Of a DNA stretch of 6,944 bases, positions 1 through 5,104 are shown one piece after another. The stretch covers positions 1 through 6,944 of the forward strand of contig DAIDIC010000181.1 of NCBI GenBank assembly GCA_027459525.1, written 5' to 3'. The translations under genes and the position numbers were made by a program. Each line of letters begins with the position of its first letter. Position 1 is the first letter of the stretch. This DNA comes from JAJYBV01 sp021812265. GTDB taxonomy: Bacteria; Chloroflexota; Ktedonobacteria; Ktedonobacterales; JACDGC01. Below the pieces are notes generated by a model. The model was given only the letters and a program-made list of their open reading frames with translations, was not told where the DNA came from and searched no databases.

Positions 1-160
1 CAATTGTCGGATGGTTTACTTTATATGTTGACAAAACTTTGGGAGAAACAGCCGAAGCCGGGGTAGAAGTGAAATGGGAAACGCCAAGAAGCAGGGTGAG
101 AACCATAACAACGGCTCCGAGGGAGAACGTTGTTTTACTTGTTGTTCTAAATAAATGCAT
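1..160 (-). CDS. Secreted protein, paralog of the neighbouring 581-aa protein (N-terminal 53 aa only, runs off left edge)
   Basis: Reading leftwards from the ATG at 160-158, an open frame of 53 codons reaches the window edge. The product begins MHLFRTTSKTTF, continues with a hydrophobic segment (about residues 13-30, SLGAVVMVLTLLLGVSHF) and a TPASA-VSP signal-peptidase-like site, so it is exported by Sec. By eye 44 of 53 residues match the N-terminus of the complete gene at 530-2275, after allowing a two-residue gap. The start is fixed by an in-frame TAG just upstream (the frame from the ATG matching the longer start of the other copy is closed here) and by an AAAGGGA ribosome site at 174-168, 7 nt before the ATG. 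It has its own promoter block and long leader. The mature domain lies outside the window, so its fold is inferred only from the paralog. Confidence 0.85.
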   Translation of the reverse strand, partial: MHLFRTTSKTTFSLGAVVMVLTLLLGVSHFTSTPASAVSPKVLSTYKVNHPTI

Positions 161-354
161 TTGAGATTCCCTTTCTGTGGCCCATTGCAGCATTATGCTA
201 AAGCAATGGAATGGTAAGTGAATGTGTAAAATTTTTTTGGAGCCAAGACTTTTTCAAGTTTACTGATATGTTTGTAAACTTTTAAAGGAAGCAGTGTACT
301 TGTAATTTCCTCCTTTGAATGATCAACATATAACTTTGACATAACGCTTCCTTG
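161..354 (-). promoter_or_regulatory. Long structured 5' leader of the left secreted-protein gene
   Basis: Read on the minus strand, the roughly 194 nt between the predicted transcription start and the ATG hold three hairpins. H1 pairs AAGGAAGC (353-346) with GCTTCCTT (292-285), 8 bp around a 53-nt loop. H2 pairs AAGTTTAC with GTAAACTT (281-274 with 263-256), 8 bp around a 10-nt loop. H3 pairs CCATTGC (209-203) with GCAATGG (188-182), 7 bp with a 14-nt loop that itself contains the palindrome GCATAATGC. The AAAGGGA ribosome site follows H3 by 7 nt. The same three hairpins with nearly the same geometry precede the other paralog at 2276-2472. The sequence 163-223 is 60/61 identical to 2280-2340, while the part between H3 and H2 and the H1 loop have diverged. 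I recognise no known riboswitch class, and the function (mRNA stability, translation control or ligand sensing) is unknown. Confidence 0.6.
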
Positions 355-359
355 AAACA

Positions 360-432
360 ACTATCCCATATTTAGGATGAATAAACGTTTTTATAGGATA
401 AATATCCCATTAATATGTAAAAAAATAACAAA
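360..432 (-). repeat. 73-bp perfect direct repeat, copy A (promoter/operator block)
   Basis: Identical base for base to 2478-2550, with identity stopping abruptly on both sides. It lies 200 bp upstream of the left secreted-protein ATG and 27 bp beyond the terminator stem of the right one, so it belongs to the left gene. On the plus strand it contains the array TATCCCAT (362-369), N3, TAGGAT (373-378), N15, TAGGAT (394-399), N3, TATCCCAT (403-410). The spacing is mirror-symmetric, and the two TAGGAT elements are 21 bp apart, two helical turns. GGATA-TT-TATCC, read on the minus strand at 407-396, is a perfect dyad. This organisation suggests a cis-regulatory block and not a mobile sequence. Confidence 0.85.
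362..429 (-). promoter_or_regulatory. Two tandem SigB/SigF-like promoter candidates for the left secreted-protein gene
   Basis: On the minus strand two elements resemble the alternative stress-sigma pattern GTTT-N12-15-GGG(A/T)A(A/T). The proximal one is GTTTAT (386-381), 13 nt, GGGATA (367-362). The distal one is GTTATT (429-424), 15 nt, GGGATA (408-403). The proximal -10 would start transcription near 355, directly in front of the 5' arm of leader hairpin H1. Neither is an exact consensus match, and no good SigA pair (TTGACA/TATAAT) is visible in the block. The conservation of both elements in the second copy is the main support; the sigma assignment is inference. Confidence 0.4.
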
Positions 433-447
433 GTCTCAAAGAGAAAA

Positions 448-492
448 TCAAAAAAAATCAGTCCACGGAAAAGGGGGATATTCCGTGGACTG
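448..492 (-). terminator. Rho-independent terminator of the complete secreted-protein gene
   Basis: On the minus strand a 12-bp perfect stem (492-481 with 470-459, core AGTCCACGGAA/TTCCGTGGACT plus one outer G-C pair) encloses a 10-nt loop. Two nucleotides beyond the stem comes a run of eight U residues (457-450), followed by more U-rich sequence. It begins 37 nt after the TAA at 532-530 and ends before the promoter block of the left paralog. It therefore separates the two paralogs into individual transcription units. Confidence 0.92.
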
Positions 493-529
493 TATGCGTT
501 TGAAGGGTTACTTCAAAGTTTTCACCTTA

Positions 530-2275
530 TTACGGGAGGGTCACTTCAAAAATGACGTTTGCCCAGTTGGCGAATTGATCACCGTTGCCGGAATCGGTGG
601 TTTGCGAAGCAAGCCAAATGTTTCCGGTTATCGGATCCAGTGAGCCGGCAGAATAGTCGCCCCAGCGGCCAAGTCCACCATTAGCTGCAGTGCCGGTGAA
701 ACCGTTATCAGCATAGGTGCTGCTGTAAACTGTGTTCATGTCCGGGCCGAAAGGCATGTTCGGACCCATGCGCAACGCATAGCCAACGCTCATATCGGTT
801 GTTGGTCCGCCATAAGTGAACACCAATGCGCCGTAGCCATCCGGTTTAATTTCCACGTGCGGGTACAGTAAGCTGACAGAATCTGCCGCTAAGTAACCCT
901 GCGCTGTAATGTGGGAAGCAGATGTAACGTTGAAGTTGGAGTCCAAAACAGCTTTTACTTCAAACCAAGCAATGCCGTCTACCGGAGTGCCGAACATATT
1001 TACGGTTGTAACCAGCGCGGTGAACAACTGACCATTGATGTATTCAACTTCTTGAAGCGCATCGAAGTCAGCGTTAATAACACCGGTGGTAGCAGCTTTA
1101 CATCCGGTGCAATATCCCGCCGGAGTCTGCGGGTTGATCGGATATGCATAGTATTCGCTGTTCACCTGAGCGGCGGTTAATGTGGGTGTGCCACCGGTGG
1201 CAACAACGCCGGGATTGCTTAAAGACCACACTGCCAGAGTGTTTGCGCTGGTTCCCGCTAAATCGGTAGACATGGCAAACAATTCCGCGTTCAACGCTTG
1301 GCGTTTTACTGCCGGCTGAATGTGATAGGTCTGGTTGCCTTGGAAAGTAACCATAGAATATTCAACAACGTTTGGAGCGCCGCCGGAAAGCAGAGCAGCC
1401 TTAGATACTGCCCAGATGTCTGCGCCGTTGAATTGGTTGCCATTAATTGAGAATTCATTTGCGGTCAGGTACATGTTGAAGCCGTCCATACCGATGATTG
1501 GGTAGTCTGGCAAGCATGGGCAGCCGGGATCGCTGGCTGCGGTGGTGTTTAACGCATAAATATTCCAAGTGCCTGTTGGATTGCTTGTTTGGCTGACAGC
1601 GAAGTTGATTGCAGAAGCAGATCCAGAGAAAGAGAAACCGGTAACAAACCAGCGGCCGGAAGGAGCGTCGTACAGCACGCGCGGGTCACTGACAAACCAA
1701 GTGGCTTGTGTGTTTAAGAACGCAGCCATCGAAATGGCGTTGGGTAACTGAGCAACACCGGATGTGTTGTAGATCATACCGGTTAAATTGACCATGTTGA
1801 ATACATAGCCATTGCCTTGAGCCATGCCTTCATCGGGCGGCTCAAGATCTCCGCCGATAGTTGCAGCATTTTTCGCGGCGTCGACACCCATGAACTGAGT
1901 GGTGACAGGAGAGCTGCTTTTCGGTTTAATGCCATTGAGTTTTACGGGATTTACGCTGGGAATAACTTTAGGAGCAGAAGTTTTTGTTTTTGTCGGGTCA
2001 AGATTATCAACAAAAGTTTGTGTTTTCTGCATCTGAGCAATTTGCGCAGGAGTATATTTGACAGCGGGATTTTTTGCTAATTGCGCAAGATTTACGGTCC
2101 CGACTTTCACAATATTCGGGCGATTAACTTTATATGTTGTTAATGCTTTGGGAGAAACAGCCGAAGCCGAAGCCGGGGTAGAAGTGAAATGGGAAACGCC
2201 AAGGAGCAGGGTAAGAACCATAACAACGGCTCCGAGGGAGAACGTTGTTTTACCCTTTGTTCCGGATAAACGCAT
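530..2275 (-). CDS. Secreted protein of 581 aa, probably beta-propeller-like, function unknown
   Basis: The product has a Sec signal peptide: basic N-terminus with KGK (residues 7-9), hydrophobic core at about 13-30, and a likely cut after the ASA at 37-39. A Lys/Pro/Ser/Thr-rich linker covers about 92-125, followed by one large domain. That domain has short repeated features typical of secreted propeller or sialidase-like folds, such as SDPRVLYDAPSGRWF (196-210) and GRWGDYSAGSLDP (536-548), and is rich in Asn, Thr, Gly and aromatics. Two cysteine pairs, CPC (252-254) and CTGC (389-392), could form disulfides; no CxxCH haem site is present. No catalytic motif was recognised. The start at 2275 was chosen over an in-frame ATG at 2302 because AAAGGGA (2291-2285) lies 9 nt before it and because the paralog can only start at the equivalent codon. 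It is followed by a strong terminator and preceded by a duplicated promoter/leader. A structural or adhesive surface protein is as likely as an enzyme. Confidence 0.9.
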   Translation of the reverse strand: MRLSGTKGKTTFSLGAVVMVLTLLLGVSHFTSTPASASAVSPKALTTYKVNRPNIVKVGTVNLAQLAKNPAVKYTPAQIAQMQKTQTFVDNLDPTKTKTSAPKVIPSVNPVKLNGIKPKSSSPVTTQFMGVDAAKNAATIGGDLEPPDEGMAQGNGYVFNMVNLTGMIYNTSGVAQLPNAISMAAFLNTQATWFVSDPRVLYDAPSGRWFVTGFSFSGSASAINFAVSQTSNPTGTWNIYALNTTAASDPGCPCLPDYPIIGMDGFNMYLTANEFSINGNQFNGADIWAVSKAALLSGGAPNVVEYSMVTFQGNQTYHIQPAVKRQALNAELFAMSTDLAGTSANTLAVWSLSNPGVVATGGTPTLTAAQVNSEYYAYPINPQTPAGYCTGCKAATTGVINADFDALQEVEYINGQLFTALVTTVNMFGTPVDGIAWFEVKAVLDSNFNVTSASHITAQGYLAADSVSLLYPHVEIKPDGYGALVFTYGGPTTDMSVGYALRMGPNMPFGPDMNTVYSSTYADNGFTGTAANGGLGRWGDYSAGSLDPITGNIWLASQTTDSGNGDQFANWANVIFEVTLP

Positions 2276-2472
2276 AAATGAGATTCCCTTTCTGTGGCCC
2301 ATTGCTGCATTATGCTAAAGCAATGGAATGGTAAGTGAATTTCGTAAAAAATTTTTCGATAGACAAGATTTGATTTAAAAGTTTACTGCTAAATTGTAAA
2401 CAAAGGAAGCGATGGAATGTATATCTTCCCCCTTAGTTAAAAATATATTAAATCTGCTTGCATGCTTCCTTG
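2276..2472 (-). promoter_or_regulatory. Long structured 5' leader of the complete secreted-protein gene
   Basis: Minus-strand leader of about 197 nt with the same layout as the one at 161-354. H1 pairs AAGGAAGC (2471-2464) with GCTTCCTT (2410-2403), again with a loop of exactly 53 nt although the loop sequence differs. H2 pairs GTTTAC (2401-2396) with GTAAAC (2386-2381), 9-nt loop. H3 pairs CCATTGC (2326-2320) with GCAATGG (2305-2299), 14-nt loop. The ribosome site AAAGGGA (2291-2285) follows. Inside the H1 loop a purine tract, AAGGGGGAA (2434-2426), corresponds to AAGGAGGAA in the other copy. Conserved arms around diverged loops point to selection on RNA structure, though the arms are identical and not covarying. 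Confidence 0.6.
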
Positions 2473-2477
2473 CATCT

Positions 2478-2550
2478 ACTATCCCATATTTAGGATGAAT
2501 AAACGTTTTTATAGGATAAATATCCCATTAATATGTAAAAAAATAACAAA
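2478..2550 (-). repeat. 73-bp perfect direct repeat, copy B (promoter/operator block)
   Basis: Second copy of the block at 360-432, offset by 2118 bp, lying 203 bp upstream of the ATG at 2275. It has the same motif array: TATCCCAT at 2480-2487 and 2521-2528, TAGGAT at 2491-2496 and 2512-2517. Flanking DNA on the far side (from 2551) has no similarity to the region beyond copy A, so the 73 bp mark the outer limit of the duplicated gene module. Confidence 0.85.
2480..2547 (-). promoter_or_regulatory. Two tandem SigB/SigF-like promoter candidates for the complete secreted-protein gene
   Basis: Same elements as in the other copy: GTTTAT (2504-2499), N13, GGGATA (2485-2480), and GTTATT (2547-2542), N15, GGGATA (2526-2521). 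The proximal one predicts a transcript starting at about 2473, immediately before the 5' arm of hairpin H1 at 2471. The match to the SigB pattern is imperfect at the last two -10 bases, so the sigma class is a suggestion only. Confidence 0.4.
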
Positions 2551-2650
2551 TTTTGGAGTAAGAACACGTTATTTCTTTGATGTTGCATTTTTGAATAAAA
2601 ATTTGCTTTGTGGGGGTTGTTCTGTGTTGCGGCTCTTATGGTACTTTAAT

Positions 2651-2690
2651 AGTATATAGCGCTTTGGTTGGTGTGTTAAGTATATAGCGC
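2651..2690. repeat. 12-bp direct repeat AGTATATAGCGC, possible operator upstream of the helix-turn-helix gene
   Basis: AGTATATAGCGC occurs at 2651-2662 and again at 2679-2690, start-to-start 28 bp, about 67-106 bp before the ATG at 2757. This is the only clear structure in the 206-bp gap between the 73-bp repeat and the helix-turn-helix gene. The gap is otherwise T-rich on the plus strand, and I found only weak promoter-like matches in it (TTGCGG at about 2627 with TAGTAT). A repeat beside the gene of a small DNA-binding protein could be an autoregulatory site, which is inference. Confidence 0.4.
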
Positions 2691-2756
2691 CGGCGTAGTA
2701 TTTATTTCTCAATAAAATGGTTAGCAAAAAATAAAAGGAAAGTGAGACAACACATT

Positions 2757-3215
2757 ATGCCTCTTCGGTTTATAAACGATAAAGACGCGCAAAATATACT
2801 TGGTGTAGACCGAATTACTCTCGAAAAATTGATTAAAGCAGGTTCTTTAAAAGCCGTTTCTACCAATGGGGAAAATAATCATTTCTTTCGGACCGCTGAT
2901 GTGGAAAAACTGCGCGAAACGCTGCCGATTCAGCAGTCAAATCAGCCTGCTCCTGAAAATTCTTCCTTGCCGCGAGGAAAAAAGCAACGCCCGCCTGCCA
3001 TGAAAGTGCATATACGCCTGCAGGCAGATTTAAAATGGTTTGATGTTTCCGATGATGATATACAGGCGTGGTTTCAGCAGCTTAGCCCCAATTCGTATGC
3101 ATTAAATAAAAAAAATTTGCGGGCGCATATGGCCCGCATGCAGAAGATTATCAGTATTATTGAGGAAGGCGAAACGCAATTATCTGCCGATGCTTCAACC
3201 GAAAAATCCCAATAA
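2757..3215 (+). CDS. Small excisionase/MerR-type helix-turn-helix protein with unknown C-terminal half (152 aa)
   Basis: Residues 4-55 fit the short winged helix-turn-helix of excisionase-like proteins. FINDKDAQNILGVDRITLEKLIKAG has the usual pattern of a domain that begins with a residue run into an 'A..LGV...T...LI..G' helix pair, followed by a wing (LKAVSTNGENNHFFRTADVEKLRE). A Pro/Ser/Lys-rich linker (57-81) joins it to a 60-residue segment (82-141, beginning MKVHIRLQADLKWFDVSDDDI and rich in Trp, Gln and basic residues) that I do not recognise. I start it at ATG 2757, with GTGAG 10 nt upstream. A GTG at 2742 would add five residues but sits only a few bases after AAGGA. There is no adjoining integrase, so a genuine prophage excisionase is unlikely; a transcription or DNA-organising regulator fits better. 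The last 21 bp overlap the convergent membrane protein gene. Confidence 0.8.
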   Translation: MPLRFINDKDAQNILGVDRITLEKLIKAGSLKAVSTNGENNHFFRTADVEKLRETLPIQQSNQPAPENSSLPRGKKQRPPAMKVHIRLQADLKWFDVSDDDIQAWFQQLSPNSYALNKKNLRAHMARMQKIISIIEEGETQLSADASTEKSQ

Positions 3216-3968
3216 AAAGCTTACCAGCAAAAAAATACCCGATACAATTCCCGACGCAATCAGCAGCAAAATCAGCGATATCCAACGCGGCAGGGTTCCT
3301 CCGGCAGCGGCGCATTGTGTGGTTAGCGCCAAGGTATATATGGCTAGCGCGGCCTGAAACATCCATAGCGCTATGTTTACCGGCCCAAAACTTGCGGAAA
3401 CCAGTGAAATTTCTCCTGCTTTTATAAAAATTGCAGTGATTCCTTCGCTGAGACCTGCAGAAACGAGAGACGCCGCCGCCGCTCCGACGCTTCCCAGCGC
3501 CAGTGGCGTTAATACTCGTTCAAACCGATTTTGCAGCGTTCCAAATGAGCCGTGCGCAAATAAGCCCAGCAGCAACGCCTGCGCCGCCAACACACTTGCA
3601 TATGTAATCGGACTTAAAATAATGCTTGAAATAACATTGGCGTGAATATTCTGCGTTGAATAAAAAAAGATTCCATGCTGTGGGATTGATAACTTTGCCA
3701 TACCGTTAACCGCCGCCGCCGCCGCATTTAAAAGAATACCTACAGCAATGGAAACGTACACCCATACCATAGAAGCTTTGCGGGCAAATTCTGCAATGTT
3801 TTTCAAGGATGGACGCAAGGCGATTGTCCACCATCCCTGTATGAGATTGCCCTTTGCCGGATCTGCAGGGATATATGCGCCATGCTGTATGTAGGCATAT
3901 TGCTCCGGCGGCTTTTGTTCATAAAATAATTCCGATAAAAATGAAGATTCCTGCTCAGGTTCTGCCAT
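3195..3968 (-). CDS. Yip1-like multi-spanning membrane protein (257 aa)
   Basis: A soluble, acidic and tyrosine-rich N-terminus (1-45) is followed by about five hydrophobic segments at roughly 66-86, 112-137, 151-172, 196-215 and 229-254. The sequence GWWTIALRPSLKNIAEFARK just before the first helix resembles the 'P...F......' lead-in of Yip1-domain proteins, which have five membrane segments and unknown function in bacteria. Ala-rich stretches (82-86 and 163-166) are encoded by short GCC runs. The start at 3968 has GGGAG (3986-3982) 13 nt upstream, slightly long, but no better in-frame start exists. It converges with the helix-turn-helix gene, overlapping it by 21 bp, and diverges from the methyltransferase operon. 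The family assignment rests on topology and this short motif, so it is moderate. Confidence 0.75.
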   Translation of the reverse strand: MAEPEQESSFLSELFYEQKPPEQYAYIQHGAYIPADPAKGNLIQGWWTIALRPSLKNIAEFARKASMVWVYVSIAVGILLNAAAAAVNGMAKLSIPQHGIFFYSTQNIHANVISSIILSPITYASVLAAQALLLGLFAHGSFGTLQNRFERVLTPLALGSVGAAAASLVSAGLSEGITAIFIKAGEISLVSASFGPVNIALWMFQAALAIYTLALTTQCAAAGGTLPRWISLILLLIASGIVSGIFLLVSFLLGFFG

Positions 3969-4006
3969 AAAAAAATTTTTGCTCCCATCTCATAAAAAAC
4001 TACTGC

Positions 4007-4036
4007 ATTATATGTGATGCAATGCCTATCCGCCAA
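4007..4036 (-). promoter_or_regulatory. Candidate promoter of the Yip1-like gene
   Basis: On the minus strand TATAAT (4012-4007) is a perfect -10 box, with TTGGCG (4036-4031, 4 of 6 to TTGACA) 18 nt upstream. Transcription would begin near 4000, about 32 nt before the ATG at 3968. It lies back to back with the plus-strand promoter at 4069-4097. Confidence 0.5.
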
Positions 4037-4068
4037 ATTGCGCCGATATTTTCCCATTTTAGTGAATA

Positions 4069-4097
4069 TTTAAATTTGCCCATTGCCGTGCTATAAT
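4069..4097 (+). promoter_or_regulatory. Extended -10 promoter of the methyltransferase-reductase operon
   Basis: TATAAT at 4092-4097 is preceded by TGC, giving a full extended -10 (TGnTATAAT). TTTAAA at 4069-4074 sits at the ideal 17-nt spacing and matches the -35 at 4 of 6 bases. Transcription would start near 4104, leaving a leader of about 92 nt that opens with the 13-bp tandem repeats. Confidence 0.65.
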
Positions 4098-4102
4098 GTA
4101 TA

Positions 4103-4144
4103 TAGCTATTTTAATTGGCTATTTTAGTTGGCTATTTTAGTTGG
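4103..4144 (+). repeat. Three 13-bp tandem repeats just downstream of the promoter
   Basis: Units are TAGCTATTTTAAT (4103-4115), TGGCTATTTTAGT (4116-4128) and TGGCTATTTTAGT (4129-4141), followed by a partial TGG. The second and third are identical and the first differs at two positions. They occupy the predicted transcription start and the first 40 nt of the leader, in front of the ribosome site at 4179-4184. Such a placement suits binding of a regulator at the start site, or simply replication slippage. Confidence 0.8.
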
Positions 4145-4195
4145 GACAGACCACGTTTGTGGCGCACATCAGTTTTTGAAAGGATTATTAGACCT

Positions 4196-5098
4196 ATGTC
4201 TGATTACTCAACCAGTGAGTACAGAGAAACAGCGAATGTTTCACACCCATCGACGATGATGTGTTTTGGCCGGCGATATCTGGCCTCGGTCCCTTACCCC
4301 TTCCCTGTAGATGAACGCGAAGAACAACGGCAAAATTTTCAAAATAAATTACTGCGGGAACTAATGGGCAGTTCGCTTCTTTCTCCGGTTGTATCACCAA
4401 GTTCCATACTTGATATTGGCTATGGCTCGGGATCATGGGCGCAAGATGTGGCAGGTAAATATCCTGAAGCGCATGTCGCGGGTGTAGATATTATTCCTCC
4501 CAGAGAAACGGTGGACGGAAGCGCTTTACGCGAAAACACTGAATTTATTCAAGCTGATATTTTTGACGAAAAACTGCCCTTTGCGGATGAATCGTTTGAT
4601 GTAGTTCACATCCGCTCTATGGCTGCAGTGGCTCCGCAGCATTTGTGGCAAGATCTCATCCGGGAAACTGCTCGCATAACAAAAATCGGTGGATGGGTCG
4701 AGATTGTTGAAGAAGGCAAGCCGCAAAATACTACACCATCTTACGCTATATTTGATGAGTGGCAGCAAAAGCTGTTTGCGGCGCGTGGTATACAGCCCTT
4801 TCCTGGCGCCGCTATCGGCAGCAGTTTTCCGGAGTCGCAGTTTGCGTTCCAAAAACGCTATAAATCCAACGCTTCGGCAAGAATTGATGTCAGTTCAGAG
4901 TCAGATCCTATTGCGGCTTTAACCGCCACGTATTTTATGGGGACGCTTGAATCGCTTGGCCCTATTATAGCGTCCTGTGATTTTGCCTCAGAACGTGAGG
5001 TCCGCAGGGTTATTGAGTCGATACGGTCAGAATTGCTTTCCGCAACAATTCCTCCGTCGATACTACATTATTTTACGGCGGCGCAAAGGGTTGCCTAA
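4196..5098 (+). CDS. Class I SAM-dependent methyltransferase, substrate unknown (300 aa)
   Basis: The Rossmann-type SAM fold is clear. Motif I is ILDIGYGSG (residues 71-79), the acidic end of strand 2 is AGVDI (96-98 region, D98) that would hold the SAM ribose, motif II is QADIFDEKLPF (119-129), and motif III-like FDVVHIRSM (134-142) is followed by a helix and GGWVEIVE (165-172). The usual small residue or Cys after LDIG is Tyr here, which still fits a glycine-rich loop. An N-terminal extension with FGRRYLASVPYPFPVDEREEQR (24-45) precedes the domain, as in methyltransferases common in Chloroflexota and actinobacteria. The ATG at 4196 is chosen because AAAGGA (4179-4184) lies 11 nt before it; a longer TTG-started frame from 4115 would begin inside the tandem repeats. 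The reductase gene follows after 6 nt, so a common small-molecule pathway is possible. Confidence 0.88.
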   Translation: MSDYSTSEYRETANVSHPSTMMCFGRRYLASVPYPFPVDEREEQRQNFQNKLLRELMGSSLLSPVVSPSSILDIGYGSGSWAQDVAGKYPEAHVAGVDIIPPRETVDGSALRENTEFIQADIFDEKLPFADESFDVVHIRSMAAVAPQHLWQDLIRETARITKIGGWVEIVEEGKPQNTTPSYAIFDEWQQKLFAARGIQPFPGAAIGSSFPESQFAFQKRYKSNASARIDVSSESDPIAALTATYFMGTLESLGPIIASCDFASEREVRRVIESIRSELLSATIPPSILHYFTAAQRVA

Positions 5099-5104
5099 AT
5101 AGTT

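Noticed and set aside
161..354. Known riboswitch (c-di-GMP, cobalamin, SAM, ZTP and similar) in the leader
   Set aside because: I looked for the conserved cores of these classes and found none. The GGGCCACAG stretch after H3 is only superficially similar to parts of some.
377..643. Plus-strand 88-codon frame beginning in the 73-bp repeat
   Set aside because: It runs through the promoter block, terminator hairpin and the 3' end of the secreted-protein gene. It has no ribosome site and lies antisense to well-supported features. The similar frame at 2462-2659 shares only the repeat and then diverges.
360..2550. The duplicated 73-bp blocks as the start of a CRISPR array or as IS ends
   Set aside because: There are only two copies 2.1 kb apart in direct orientation, each tied to a gene promoter. 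No spacers, transposase or target-site duplications are visible.
3710..3728. GCC trinucleotide run as a phase-variation tract
   Set aside because: Changes in a triplet repeat would keep the frame and only vary a run of alanines in a membrane-adjacent segment.
4115..4195. TTG start at 4115 extending the methyltransferase by 27 residues
   Set aside because: The extension would be encoded by the tandem repeats at the predicted transcription start and has no ribosome site. ATG 4196 has AAAGGA at 11 nt.
4526..4852. Minus-strand 108-codon frame inside the methyltransferase gene, and similar frames opposite the reductase
   Set aside because: These are shadows of strongly supported coding genes, with no ribosome sites or domain-like sequence.
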